NCBI GenBank assembly: GCA_001829155.1
Contig: MIAO01000122.1
Coordinates: 1-35,431 of the forward strand
Direction: 5' to 3'
DNA from: Spirochaetes bacterium GWB1_36_13
GTDB lineage: Bacteria; Spirochaetota; GWB1-36-13
DNA: 35,431 bases
The notes beneath the pieces are model-generated. The model was not told where the DNA came from. It saw nothing but the letters and a program-made list of their open reading frames with translations, and made no database searches. This document shows positions 1 to 8,722 of the stretch, piece by piece. A program made the position numbers and the translations under genes. The stretch's first letter is position 1. The number at the start of each line of letters is the position of its first letter.

Positions 1-32
1 AGATAAGGAGCTGGGGGTTTGTGGGTAAAAAA
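1..32. repeat. Fragment of a REP-like dispersed repeat
   Basis: The first 32 bases match the reverse complement of 20261-20292 at 29 of 32 positions. The shared core is GCTGGGGGTTTGTG preceded by AGATAAGG. The window therefore begins inside a repeat that recurs within it, which suggests that the left boundary is a repeat-induced contig edge. The unit probably continues to the left of base 1. Confidence 0.7.
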
Positions 33-112
33 TCTTTAGGGTTTTCCAGGGTTGACAAACTGATTGATAGAAGAAAGATTCCTAATCCTTGCCACAAAAA
101 AAATTGCTACCT
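33..112 (+). repeat. Left copy of terminal inverted repeat (about 80 bp)
   Basis: Bases 33-112 match the reverse complement of 35351-35431 with about four substitutions and one A-tract length difference. Shared blocks include TCTTTAGGGTTTTCCAGG and AAAGATTCCTAATCCTTGCC, and both copies end in TTGCTACCT. No transposase is encoded next to either copy. It is a dispersed repeat of unknown type. From 113 to 303 I see no gene; that stretch happens to be open in the frame of the downstream phosphatase but has no sign of being translated. Confidence 0.85.
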
Positions 113-303
113 CCAGAGCAAGCAATCGGTTATTTTTTAAAACCCGTTTCTTTCACCCTCTTTTTATGGTTAAATTTTCATTGATGAAAAATAAAATCAG
201 CCAAAACTATGGCGCTGCCTATAAACATCTCTTTCATCAAAAAATTGCAATTTTTATAAAAACTCTTTCTCTTTATAAAAAAAGTAAAATACAGGTAGAA
301 ACA

Positions 304-1905
304 ATGCCTTTTTTTCTTAAAATAAAAAAAAGCCTGAAAGTGAAAACAACCCTGATTATTGTTTTTGTTCTTCTGATAGGGATTGGAGTCAGTTCAGGAA
401 TTAATATGATAAAGGTAAAAAATAAAATCAAGGAAGCTTTGCAGAGAGAAATTTATGCCAGCGGACTCCTGGTTAGAAACACAATAGAAGTGAATCTGGA
501 ATATTTCAGCCTGGAAAACCTTTCGGGTATGTCTGAATTCTTTCACTCTATTCTGGAAAGCAATAAAAAACTCTCCCATCTTTTTGTAAGCGATATTCAT
601 CACAATATTCTTTATTACACTGATTACCAGAGTGCCCATGATTCTCTCAATCGCCCGATCCATAATCCTTCCGAAAGTTTCAGCAGTGAATGGGATATTA
701 CAGAGTGCGAAAACTACTATGAAACCATTCTCCCCCTCTTTGTCTTGAAAGGAAAAAGACGGGAGGTCATTGGCTATATTCATCTGGGAGTAGAAAAAAA
801 AATTATTGACCAGGAAGTTTTTGATCTAATTGTCAGTAATCTGGCTGTTTTCATTTCTTCTTTGATTGTTTCCATTATCCTTCTTCTTTTTTTTATTTCC
901 AGAAAAGTGACTCATCCGATTTCCACTCTTTCTTTAGAAATGAAATCAATCAGAAAAAATATGAGTTTTAAGCGGAAACTATTGATAAAAGGCGAAGATG
1001 AGGTAGGAGAGCTTGGAAAAAGTTTTAACAGCATGCTGGAAGAGATAGAAAAATATTCTGACCATCTGGAAGAGCTGGTAACACTGCGTACGGAAAATTT
1101 AAATGCCGCCAACCGTGAGCTGAAGAAAAACAGCGATCAAATTCAAAAAGAACTGAAAATGGCACAAAGGATTCAGCTTGCCATTATTCCCAATCAAAAA
1201 ACTTTTCCTAAAACAAAAGAAATGAATTTTGGAGGGCAGTACTCTGCCTTAGAAGATGTGGGAGGCGATCTTTATGATATTCTGAGGGTGGGGAAAAACG
1301 CTTACGGATTTTTAATGGCGGATGTGTCGGGGCATGGGGTTCCGGCAGCGCTGGTCACAACAATGGCAAAAGTTTCTTTTTATACAAATACCAGCTGGAA
1401 TAAAACCACCGGAGAAACCTGCGCCGGAGTAAATCAGGAAATATACAATTTTATCGGGGATCTGGAACATTATCTGACAGCCTATTATTGCGTATTCAAT
1501 CTGGAAACCGGAATATTATCCTATACAAACGCAGGACATCATCCTGCGATTTTATTTAATCCGGAAACAAAAAAAACAGTTACTCTGGATACGAAGGATT
1601 TTTTTATAGGATGCCTGAAAAATGTAGAGTACAAAACAAGAGAAATCAAGGTGGAGAAAAACGACAGGCTTCTTCTTTTTACGGATGGAATCGTAGAAGC
1701 AAGAAACGGGAAACGCCAGAGTTATGGATATGAAAGGCTGATGAAGTGTATCGATCAATTCGGGGGGCTTCCTCCTTCCGATTTTACCGCTAAAATCACA
1801 GAGGATGTCCTTTTGTTTGAAGACGGGCATCCCACTCATGATGACAAAGCGGTTCTCTGTATCGAGTTTTTAGAACCCCTTCTTTTGGAAAAGACAGAAG
1901 AATAA
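304..1905 (+). CDS. Membrane sensor phosphatase, sCache-like/HAMP/SpoIIE (RsbU-type PP2C)
   Basis: The 533-aa protein has a TM helix (about 15-37), an extracytoplasmic PDC/sCache-like domain (about 40-170), a second TM (about 178-200), a HAMP domain, a short coiled coil, and a C-terminal SpoIIE/PP2C phosphatase. The metal-binding Asp residues are all present: D322 in VGGDLYD, D340 in ADVSGHG, D461 in FTDG and D513/D514 in HDDKAV. Such phosphatases dephosphorylate anti-sigma-factor antagonists in partner-switching pathways; no such partner lies in this window. The frame is open back to a TTG at 64, but I chose ATG 304. It has an AGGTAG ribosome site, and from there the N-terminus aligns with the paralogue at 3448 (SLKVKTTLII against SLKLKTIIMV). 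The sensor domain is shared with the proteins at 3448 and 5840. Confidence 0.88.
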   Translation: MPFFLKIKKSLKVKTTLIIVFVLLIGIGVSSGINMIKVKNKIKEALQREIYASGLLVRNTIEVNLEYFSLENLSGMSEFFHSILESNKKLSHLFVSDIHHNILYYTDYQSAHDSLNRPIHNPSESFSSEWDITECENYYETILPLFVLKGKRREVIGYIHLGVEKKIIDQEVFDLIVSNLAVFISSLIVSIILLLFFISRKVTHPISTLSLEMKSIRKNMSFKRKLLIKGEDEVGELGKSFNSMLEEIEKYSDHLEELVTLRTENLNAANRELKKNSDQIQKELKMAQRIQLAIIPNQKTFPKTKEMNFGGQYSALEDVGGDLYDILRVGKNAYGFLMADVSGHGVPAALVTTMAKVSFYTNTSWNKTTGETCAGVNQEIYNFIGDLEHYLTAYYCVFNLETGILSYTNAGHHPAILFNPETKKTVTLDTKDFFIGCLKNVEYKTREIKVEKNDRLLLFTDGIVEARNGKRQSYGYERLMKCIDQFGGLPPSDFTAKITEDVLLFEDGHPTHDDKAVLCIEFLEPLLLEKTEE

Positions 1906-1930
1906 TAAATAACAGATAAAATTTTTAATA

Positions 1931-2018
1931 GCTTAACTTTGGTTATTGAGCACAGCCGAAGTGACACCTCGACTCCGCTCGGTGTCCGAGTTAATTTAAA
2001 TAATAATCGACAGCCTGA
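1931..2018 (+). repeat. Truncated copy of the 204-bp MITE-like element
   Basis: The stretch from AGCCGAAGTGACACC to AATAATCGACAGCCTGA matches the reverse complement of the left half of the element at 7642-7845, with one mismatch over about 64 bases. The first bases (GGTTATT) also match, but about 25 bp of the hairpin arm found in the other copy are missing here. It occupies the gap between the phosphatase and the substrate-binding protein. Confidence 0.75.
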
Positions 2019-2182
2019 CTAAGTAAATCATTTAAAAATAAAATAAATATAAATAGAAGCGTTTATATCTTTTTAATAGTTTCGATTTGTTATATTAAAA
2101 AAACTGGAGATTGACAATAGAATGTATTTTCATTAAATTTCATTTTAGATTCTCGCAAAAAAATATCAAAGGAGTCTCTTAA

Positions 2183-3199
2183 ATGAAAAAGCGGATGAAA
2201 TTATTGCTTCTGGCACTAGGAATCCTTTTTGTAGGAAGCAGCTTGTTTGCCAAATCTTACAAAATGCTGATTATAGATGGACAGGATGCTGAACCCTATA
2301 AAAGCGCAAGGGAAACGATGCTGAAAACTTTGGAAAAAGAAGGGTTTAAGAAAGGGCAAAATCTTGAATACGATTATTTCGCGATCGGAAACGATGTCAA
2401 AAAAGCGGAAGAAGTACTAAACGCAAATCTCAAAAATAATTACGATGTTATTTTTGTCAACGGAACCGTTCCGACCATTGCGGCAAAAAATGTAGGGTTT
2501 AACAAAGCCGCTTACAATTTTGTTTTTGCCTGCGTGACAGATCCTGTAGGAATAGGTGTTATCAAAGACTTTAAAAGCAACCCGACTGCCAATTTTACGG
2601 GTGTCAGCTATCCGGTGCCGGTTGAATCCAGATTTAAATTTATCAAGCAGGTTTTTCCAAAAGCAAAGATATTTGCTTTGATTTACGCGGATATGCCCCA
2701 GTCCCACAGCTACAAAAGCTGGGTTGAGGAACTTCTGAAAACCAAAGAATATAAAGATTTAAAAGTCATTTTTGAATCGGTTCCGTTGGTTACTGGTGAT
2801 GAAGGGGGGCGGAAAATGGCAGATGAAACGAAAAAAATTATTAAAAAACTAGATTCATCGGTAGATGCTTTTATCATCCCAAATGACCAGATGGGAGTTC
2901 AGAAGTTTTTTGCGCAGGCGGTGTTTGAAACAGCTACCAAACCTCTTGTTGGTTTAAATCTCAAAGATATTATGGAAGAATGGGGAGCGATTGCGACCAT
3001 TTATCCTTCCCACGAAAGCATGGGAGAGCAGGCTGCCGGAATGATCAAAAAAATATTTGAAGGAAAATCAATCAAAACAATTCCCGCTGAACAGCCTAAA
3101 AAAAGCGGATTTGCCTTCAACCTGAAACTGGCTAAAAAATTCGGCATCAATATTCCTGTCCAGCTCCTTCAGCTGGCGGGTCAAAATATTGTAAAATAA
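2183..3199 (+). CDS. ABC transporter substrate-binding protein (ABC_sub_bind / TrpX-like family)
   Basis: The 338-aa protein starts with a signal peptide (KKRMK, then a hydrophobic run LLLLALGILFVGSSLFA, then cleavage near AKS). The mature part resembles the ABC_sub_bind family (PF04392): a Rossmann-like lobe with YDVIFVNGTVPTIAAK and FACVTDPVGIGVI, a hinge, and a second lobe with DAFIIPNDQMGVQKF and PLVGLNLKDIMEEWGAIATI. Members bind small ligands such as amino acids in the periplasm. A GGAG ribosome site precedes the ATG. No permease or ATPase gene adjoins it, whereas family members usually sit with both. Instead it lies between membrane receptors that share a periplasmic domain, so it may present ligand to receptors; that is inference. 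No lipobox Cys is visible. Confidence 0.8.
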   Translation: MKKRMKLLLLALGILFVGSSLFAKSYKMLIIDGQDAEPYKSARETMLKTLEKEGFKKGQNLEYDYFAIGNDVKKAEEVLNANLKNNYDVIFVNGTVPTIAAKNVGFNKAAYNFVFACVTDPVGIGVIKDFKSNPTANFTGVSYPVPVESRFKFIKQVFPKAKIFALIYADMPQSHSYKSWVEELLKTKEYKDLKVIFESVPLVTGDEGGRKMADETKKIIKKLDSSVDAFIIPNDQMGVQKFFAQAVFETATKPLVGLNLKDIMEEWGAIATIYPSHESMGEQAAGMIKKIFEGKSIKTIPAEQPKKSGFAFNLKLAKKFGINIPVQLLQLAGQNIVK

Positions 3200-3232
3200 T
3201 TTTTTGATTTATTTTGACCGTTTTATTTACTC

Positions 3233-3335
3233 TGTCATTCCCGCCCTTCAATTCTATTCAGGGTCGGGAATCTATTGTTAACAAATTGTTTACAATTTAG
3301 ATTCCGGTTTTTTGCAAGCAAAAACCGGAATGACA
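3233..3335. repeat. Two-hairpin palindromic repeat, copy 1
   Basis: This 103-bp unit begins TGTCATTCC and ends GGAATGACA. The first half folds as ATTCCCGCC against TCGGGAAT, and the second as ATTCCGGTTTTT against AAAAACCGGAAT around GCAAGC. Similarity to copy 2 (5675-5777) continues into both flanks, from about 3209 to 3360. The ATTCCCGC...GGGAAT core resembles the dRS3-type palindromes known from other bacteria. Confidence 0.85.
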
Positions 3336-3447
3336 GGCGGTCATTCTATAATCAGTTTACTCTATAAAGTATTTTTTATTTAATTTTGACAAATTTCTTT
3401 GTCATCTTATTCCTTAAGTTTAAAAAAAAAACAATGAGGTATTATAA

Positions 3448-5577
3448 ATGTTTTATTTTAAAAAGATAGGCAAAAGCTTAAAATTAAAAACGATTATCAT
3501 GGTGATATCTATTTTATTTATTACTATCAGCATTACATTGACAATTAATTTAATACAAATTAAAGACAGGCTGAAAGCCGCTTTAGAACGGGAAATTTAT
3601 ACCAGCGGGTTGTTAGTAAAAAAAATTGTGGATACCAACCTCAGTTTTTTTGCTTTAGAAAATCTTTCAGGCATGAATCTTTTCTTAAATGAAGTTTTAA
3701 ACAGTAATGAAAATATCTCTTATGTTTTTATCAGTAATAAAAAAAGAATCATTCTTTATCACAATAACCTGTCTTACGAAAATACTCCTTTAGATCAGGC
3801 AATTTATACAGACCGTATTTTAACAGACAGCTGGAAAATTCTGCCTATAGGACAATATTATGAGAGTGTTACGCCTGTTTCTTTTGATAATCAGACAATA
3901 GGGTATATTCATGTTGGAGTAGATAAAAGCATTATAGATAAAGAAATTATTAAAATTATTTTAAAAACAGTTTTAATTTTTATAGGTGCGCTCATTTTTA
4001 CAATTTTGATGCTTATTTTTTTCATTTCAAAAAAAATTGTGTCTCCTATCACCGCATTATCCCAGGAAATGAAAGGGATTACAAAAAATATGAATCTGAA
4101 GAAACAGGTTCATGTGATAGGACAGGATGAAATCTCGGTACTCGGAAAAGAATTTAATTTAATGCTGGAAGAGATTCGAAATTATTCTGAAAATCTGGAA
4201 GAAATGGTTGAGGAAAGAACAGAAGAACTAAAGAAATCCCTTGATCAGGTCAATATGCTGAATCTTCAGCAAAGCGGAGATTATTTTTTAACTTCTTTAC
4301 TAATCAATCCTTTAATGGAGGAAAATAAACAGCACAGCAAAAATATAGAAATGGATGTTTATCTTTCACAGAAAAAAAAGTTTGACTTCGGTCATAGAAA
4401 AGGAGAAATTGGAGGGGATATTTGTATTATTGATGAAATTGAGCTTCAGGGAAAACAGTATACTGTATTTGTAAATGGCGACGCAATGGGAAAATCGCTT
4501 CAGGGAGCAGGCGGGGCACTGGTAATGGGAGTCGTTTTTCGTTCTTTTATTACCCGTACAAAACTGATGAAAATAATGCGGAATTTTTATCCTGAAAGAT
4601 GGCTTAAAAATTGTTATGAGGAGCTGCAGAATATTTTCGTTTCTTTTAACGGAAGCATGATGATATCGGCTGTAGTCGGTCTAATAGATACGGAGACTGG
4701 ATTTATCTGTTATTTTAATGCAGAACATCCCTGGTCTGTTTTATATCGTGATAAAAAAGCGGTTTTTACAGATGAATCCCTCTCTCTGAGAAAAATAGGG
4801 ATTGACATTGAAAAACAAAACCTGATTATTCATTCTCTCCAGCTTGAGTATAAAGATGTTTTTTTAGTAGGTTCAGATGGACGGGACGACATTATGATAG
4901 GTTATGACGAAAAAACAAACACTCGAATTATCAATGAAAATGAATATCAATTTTTAGAAATTGTAGAACGGTCAGAAGCGGATTTAAATCAAATTATTTT
5001 AGAAATTAAGAAAATGGGTGAAATAACAGATGATTTATCTTTGATCAGAATTTTTTATAAAAAAGAGATAATGCCGGAAATATCTGAAGTAGAAGCTTTT
5101 AAAATTAAAATGAAAGCAGAAAAAGCTTTTCAGGAAAATCGTCTTGAAGAAGCGGTGAATATTTTTTTAAATTTAGCTTCAAAATACAAAAAACAAGCGG
5201 TTTATTCAAGGATTATAGACTGTTACCGATTACTTGGAAACAATTATTTAGAAAAAGAAGCTGAAATCCTAGAAACTGCTCTTATTCAATTTCCAAGTAA
5301 TTTAGATTTTATTTTTAATATCTCGCTTGTTTATAAAAAATTGAAAAACTATGAAAAAGCGTTGGATTATGGCGAAAAATTCAGACTTTATCAAGAGTAT
5401 CATATTAATAATCTTATTAATCTTGCAGATATTTATCGACTGGCGAAAAATGATATTGGATTTTTGAAAATAATGAATATTCTTAAAATGATAGCTCCAA
5501 ATAATGTTAATTATATAAAATTAAAAGAAATAACAGAAAAAGAATTTATTTCTTCTCAAAATAGCCGGATAAAATGA
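3448..5577 (+). CDS. Membrane sensor phosphatase, sCache-like/HAMP/SpoIIE with TPR tail
   Basis: The 709-aa protein has the same N-terminal layout as the one at 304: TM, sensor domain with NISYVFISNKKRIILYHNN and YYESVTP, TM, HAMP and coiled coil. A SpoIIE-type phosphatase (about 290-540) and a helical TPR-like tail (about 545-700) follow. Acidic metal ligands persist (D324 in IGGD, D345 in NGDAMGKS, D477 in GSDG, D528/D529), but the usual D-SGHG motif is replaced by GDAMGKSLQGAGG. I recall that form from other spirochaete SpoIIE proteins. The TPR tail suggests a tethered protein partner. The reading frame looks richer in A/T-ending codons than its neighbours, and the gene is flanked by near-identical repeats at 3209-3360 and 5650-5810, so it may be a late insertion or a deletable segment. 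Confidence 0.85.
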   Translation: MFYFKKIGKSLKLKTIIMVISILFITISITLTINLIQIKDRLKAALEREIYTSGLLVKKIVDTNLSFFALENLSGMNLFLNEVLNSNENISYVFISNKKRIILYHNNLSYENTPLDQAIYTDRILTDSWKILPIGQYYESVTPVSFDNQTIGYIHVGVDKSIIDKEIIKIILKTVLIFIGALIFTILMLIFFISKKIVSPITALSQEMKGITKNMNLKKQVHVIGQDEISVLGKEFNLMLEEIRNYSENLEEMVEERTEELKKSLDQVNMLNLQQSGDYFLTSLLINPLMEENKQHSKNIEMDVYLSQKKKFDFGHRKGEIGGDICIIDEIELQGKQYTVFVNGDAMGKSLQGAGGALVMGVVFRSFITRTKLMKIMRNFYPERWLKNCYEELQNIFVSFNGSMMISAVVGLIDTETGFICYFNAEHPWSVLYRDKKAVFTDESLSLRKIGIDIEKQNLIIHSLQLEYKDVFLVGSDGRDDIMIGYDEKTNTRIINENEYQFLEIVERSEADLNQIILEIKKMGEITDDLSLIRIFYKKEIMPEISEVEAFKIKMKAEKAFQENRLEEAVNIFLNLASKYKKQAVYSRIIDCYRLLGNNYLEKEAEILETALIQFPSNLDFIFNISLVYKKLKNYEKALDYGEKFRLYQEYHINNLINLADIYRLAKNDIGFLKIMNILKMIAPNNVNYIKLKEITEKEFISSQNSRIK

Positions 5578-5674
5578 TTTTAAAAAAAATTACTCTATTT
5601 TAGAGCAAAAAAACTCGATTCTATAATGAAATTATAGTAAAATAAATTTATTTTGACCGTTTTTATATTTACTT

Positions 5675-5777
5675 TGTCATTCCCGCCCTTCAATTCTATT
5701 CAGAGTCGGGAATCTATTGAAAATAAAATAATTAAATTGTAGATTCTGGTCTTTTGCAAGCAAAAACTGGAATGACA
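5675..5777. repeat. Two-hairpin palindromic repeat, copy 2
   Basis: This 103-bp unit has the same TGTCATTCC / GGAATGACA ends and the same two hairpins as copy 1. The flanks match too: TTATTTTGACCGTTTT upstream, and ACAGGCGG plus TTCTATAATCAGTTTACT downstream. Copies 1 and 2 form direct repeats of about 150 bp or more on either side of the phosphatase-TPR gene. Confidence 0.85.
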
Positions 5778-5839
5778 GGCGGTTATTCTATAATCAGTTT
5801 ACTATAAATATTAAATTTATCAGGAAAAAAGGGTTAAGC

Positions 5840-7561
5840 ATGCTTCATCTGAGTATTAAAACAAAAATTACGCTGGCCGTTGTGCCTGTAGTGACTGCGG
5901 TTGTTCTTTCCATTACCGTTTTTATGGTTTCAAGATTTTCAACTTCCTATAAAAGCGCTCTGGAACAGAAATCGATGGCAGTCTGCAACAGTATTTCCAA
6001 TACAGTTTCCAATAATTTAAGTTATTTTACTTTAGACAGTTTTTCCCAGATGAGCGAATACCTTCAAAATATTCTCAAAGTCAACGAAGGAATTGAATAT
6101 GTTTTCATCACGGATGAAAATAATAAAATTCTTTATCACAATGATGAAGCCAAAAACGGCACTCTGCTTCAAAGCGCTCAGGAAAAGGTTTTAAAACCCG
6201 TTACAATCCCTTTTGGAGACTATTATGAATCGATTCTTCCTATTATTTGGGAAGAGAATCATATCGGGAGCATCCATTTAGGAATTCAGAAATCTTTAAT
6301 TGATTTCAAAATTAAGGATATGATTACGATCAGTGTTTTAATTTTTTTTATTTCTGTTATTATTATTGTTTTAGCTTTGCATTACACGGTTAAACTGATT
6401 TTAAAACCTTTAAAAAAATCGGTCTCTCTTTTAAAACAGTTTTCACAGGGAGAAGGGGATTTGACTCAGGTACTGAGCGTGAAAACCCGGGATGAAATCG
6501 GCGATATGGCTTCGTATTTTAATCTTTTTGTTGAAAAACTGAGAAAAATGCTTCAAGAGGTTAAAAAAGACAACGAAAAAGTTTCTCTCTCGGCAAACGA
6601 ACTAGCCTCCAATGCTCATGAAAACGCAGCTTCTATTCAGGAAATCACCGCTTCAATCAAATCTGTGGCAGAAAACATTCTTACTGAAAAGGAAAAAACA
6701 GAAGAAGCGACAAAAAATATTCAGATGATTATTGAAAATATGAATCAGATCAATAAGATGACAGAAGATATCAATGATCAGATCAGCCAGTCCTCTTCCG
6801 CTATTGAAGAAATGGCGGCAAATATAGCCAGTTCTTCCGATATGGCGAGTCAGGCAAACCGGACATCCGAAAATCTGGAAAATGTTTCTGAAGAGGGGCG
6901 CAAAGCGATTCAGACTCTTTCTGTATCGATTGAAGAGGTGTCAAAAGACTCAACCCAGATTCAGGAAATGGTGCAGCTGATTATGGATATTGCCGAACAG
7001 ACCAATTTACTGGCGATGAATGCTGCGATTGAAGCGGCTCATGCGGGAGACTATGGAAAAGGATTTGCAGTAGTTGCGGAAGAAATCAGGAAACTGGCCG
7101 ACAATTCTACAACAAGCGCAAAAGAAATTCAGGGAGTGGTGAAAAAAATTACGGAAAGAATTCAGGGCAATTTAAAACTTTCTGATAAAACAAAAGACGG
7201 CTTTAATCTTTTAAAAAGAGAAATTGACAAGGTCAAACAGGCCAATCATGAAATCGCAGAATCGATGGAAGAACAGAAAGATGCCAATTCTTCTATTCTG
7301 GAATCTATTTCCAAACTGAATGCTTTCAGCCAGAAAATCAGCGGTGAATTAAATAATCAGGTCAGATATGGAGAAGGGATCAATCAGATGCTTTCTAATC
7401 TGAATATTTTGAGCGAAGAAATTGCGACCGCAATGGATGAAGAAAAAACAGCGCTTCAGGAAGCTTCTCTTTCAGTGGAGCATATCAGTAAAATCTCGAA
7501 TTATCTGCGTGAAATCTCAAATAAAGTGGAAGAAGATTTTCATAAGTTTAAAACAGAGTGA
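5840..7561 (+). CDS. Methyl-accepting chemotaxis protein with sCache-like sensor
   Basis: The 573-aa chemoreceptor has TM1 (about 10-30), an extracytoplasmic domain (about 35-155) homologous to those of the two phosphatases upstream ([33 protein letters not shown]), TM2 (about 163-185), HAMP (about 187-240) and a long signalling coiled coil. The hairpin tip [15 protein letters not shown] lies near residues 388-402 and is the CheA/CheW-binding region. No C-terminal CheR-tethering pentapeptide is visible; the protein ends KFKTE. No che genes adjoin it, so it probably feeds an array encoded elsewhere or the operon at 20.8-31.2 kb. It lies downstream of repeat copy 2 and upstream of a MITE-like element. 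Confidence 0.92.
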   Translation: MLHLSIKTKITLAVVPVVTAVVLSITVFMVSRFSTSYKSALEQKSMAVCNSISNTVSNNLSYFTLDSFSQMSEYLQNILKVNEGIEYVFITDENNKILYHNDEAKNGTLLQSAQEKVLKPVTIPFGDYYESILPIIWEENHIGSIHLGIQKSLIDFKIKDMITISVLIFFISVIIIVLALHYTVKLILKPLKKSVSLLKQFSQGEGDLTQVLSVKTRDEIGDMASYFNLFVEKLRKMLQEVKKDNEKVSLSANELASNAHENAASIQEITASIKSVAENILTEKEKTEEATKNIQMIIENMNQINKMTEDINDQISQSSSAIEEMAANIASSSDMASQANRTSENLENVSEEGRKAIQTLSVSIEEVSKDSTQIQEMVQLIMDIAEQTNLLAMNAAIEAAHAGDYGKGFAVVAEEIRKLADNSTTSAKEIQGVVKKITERIQGNLKLSDKTKDGFNLLKREIDKVKQANHEIAESMEEQKDANSSILESISKLNAFSQKISGELNNQVRYGEGINQMLSNLNILSEEIATAMDEEKTALQEASLSVEHISKISNYLREISNKVEEDFHKFKTE

Positions 7562-7641
7562 AAATTTGCTTTAAGGATTTTCTAAAAACAGCCAAAATTG
7601 TCATTGTCCATTGCTTGTACCAAGCAGAGTTGAATATATAA

Positions 7642-7845
7642 TCAGGCTGTCGATTATTGTTTAAATTAACTCGGACACCGAGCGGAGTCGAGGTGTCACT
7701 TCGGCTCCGCTCAGTGACCGTACTGCTCTGATTAATAACCAAAAAAAGCTATGAAAGATTGCATAAGAAAAGACAACTACCTTTTCTAATAAACTTACAA
7801 ATATCAATGATAACAAGGTATAGTTTTCAATAATCGACAGCCTGA
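7642..7845. mobile_element. MITE-like element, 204 bp with perfect 18-bp inverted ends
   Basis: The ends TCAGGCTGTCGATTATTG (7642-7659) and CAATAATCGACAGCCTGA (7828-7845) are exact reverse complements. Inside, 7676-7716 folds as a long imperfect hairpin (CACCGAGCGGAG against CTCCGCTCAGTG). No credible ORF is inside. A truncated inverted copy lies at 1931-2018. The architecture fits a non-autonomous miniature element, but I see no clear target-site duplication and no transposase in the window. Confidence 0.75.
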
Positions 7846-7890
7846 ATCTATACTGAAATGATTTTAAATTGCAAAAAAATGACCCCTTCC

Positions 7891-7978
7891 TGTCATTCCC
7901 GCGAAGGCGGGAATCTATTGAAGATAAATATTTTAAATTACAGATTCCGGTCTTTTGCAAGCAAAAACCGGATTGACA
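7891..7978. repeat. Two-hairpin palindromic repeat, copy 3 (shorter)
   Basis: This 88-bp unit begins TGTCATTCCCGCGAAGG and ends with GGATTGACA. Its first hairpin is compact (ATTCCCGC GAAG GCGGGAAT). The second keeps GATTCCGGTCTTTTGC and GCAAAAACCGGAT. The downstream flank (ATTTTATCATCAAATTACTATA) is a diverged version of the flanks of copies 1 and 2. It lies just upstream of the TetR promoter and, with the MITE-like element, fills most of the 567-bp gap at 7562-8128. Confidence 0.85.
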
Positions 7979-8060
7979 GTCGGACATTTTATCATCAAAT
8001 TACTATAGAGTCCTTGCTCAAGTCCCAAACACAGTTTAATTTAATTTTTTTAAAAAAAAA

Positions 8061-8089
8061 TTTACTCTTTTGTTTTTTTGTATTATATT
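8061..8089 (+). promoter_or_regulatory. Putative promoter of the TetR-hcp operon
   Basis: A TTTACT box (8061-8066) and a TATATT box (8084-8089) are separated by 17 bases. The predicted transcription start falls inside the operator palindrome at 8089-8116. Confidence 0.5.
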
Positions 8090-8116
8090 TAAGTTAGTGA
8101 GCGTTTACTAACTTAA
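8089..8116. promoter_or_regulatory. Palindromic operator, likely TetR autoregulatory site
   Basis: The site is TAAGTTAGT-GAGCGTTT-ACTAACTTA. Both 9-bp arms are exact inverted repeats and pair one base further outward. Its position, 13 bp before the ATG and over the presumed transcription start, is typical of autorepression by a TetR-family protein. Confidence 0.72.
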
Positions 8117-8128
8117 GAGAGAGAAAAA

Positions 8129-8722
8129 ATGAATTTGACAGAAAGACAGAAAGAAATTATTGAAGCATCGATTAAAATCATTTCGGAAAAGGGAATCCAG
8201 AAACTGACTACCCGGATGATTGCGGAGGAAATGGGAATGACTGAGGCAGCTCTTTACAGGCATTTCAAGAATAAAAGCGATATTATCTTGTCCCTTTTGA
8301 CTCAGTTTGAGGAAAATGTTGATTCTTTTTTCAGGGCAAGCGAGAAATCCCCGGATTTAGGATTAGAGTATCTGAGAAAAAATTTCAGGCAGAGAACTGA
8401 AATGCTTTCTAGCCGCCCTCATTATGCAAGGGTTATTTTTTCGGAAGAGATTTTTCAGGACGATCCCCGTTTTGCGGAAAAAGTTCTCCAGATTATGGAA
8501 AAACACAGAAGCCTGCTTTTAAAAATTCTTTCAGGAGCAAAAGAAAAAAAAGAAATTCCGGACAACCTCCCTCTTGAACAGACTGCTCTTGTGATTATGG
8601 GCAGTTTCAGATTATTGGTCACCCGCTGGAAGCTTTGCCGTTTCCAGTTTGATATAAAAGAAGAGACTGAAAAGATTCTGGATTTTCTTTTAAAAAAAAT
8701 ACTTCAAGGAGAAAAATTATGA
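8129..8722 (+). CDS. TetR/AcrR-family transcriptional regulator
   Basis: The 197-aa protein has the TetR N-terminal helix-turn-helix (about residues 8-54; KLTTRMIAEEMGMTEAALYR then HFKNKSDII) and an all-helical C-terminal ligand/dimer domain. A 28-bp palindrome lies just upstream. The gene opens an operon: its TGA overlaps the next ATG as ATGA, and cupin, ferredoxin and hcp follow. Known hcp regulators include Fnr, NsrR and HcpR, so TetR control would be a different arrangement. The ligand cannot be predicted from sequence. Confidence 0.9.
   Translation: MNLTERQKEIIEASIKIISEKGIQKLTTRMIAEEMGMTEAALYRHFKNKSDIILSLLTQFEENVDSFFRASEKSPDLGLEYLRKNFRQRTEMLSSRPHYARVIFSEEIFQDDPRFAEKVLQIMEKHRSLLLKILSGAKEKKEIPDNLPLEQTALVIMGSFRLLVTRWKLCRFQFDIKEETEKILDFLLKKILQGEKL

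Noticed and set aside
64-303. N-terminal extension of the first phosphatase starting at a TTG
   Set aside because: The segment overlaps the terminal repeat, has no ribosome site or domain, and the paralogue at 3448 begins where ATG 304 does.
3233-7978. CRISPR array from the spaced repeats
   Set aside because: Only three copies, kilobases apart, 88-103 bp long, with no regular spacers and no cas genes.
7858-8097. 79-codon ORF upstream of the TetR gene
   Set aside because: It runs through palindromic repeat copy 3 and the TetR promoter; the encoded residues are those of the repeat and it has no ribosome site.
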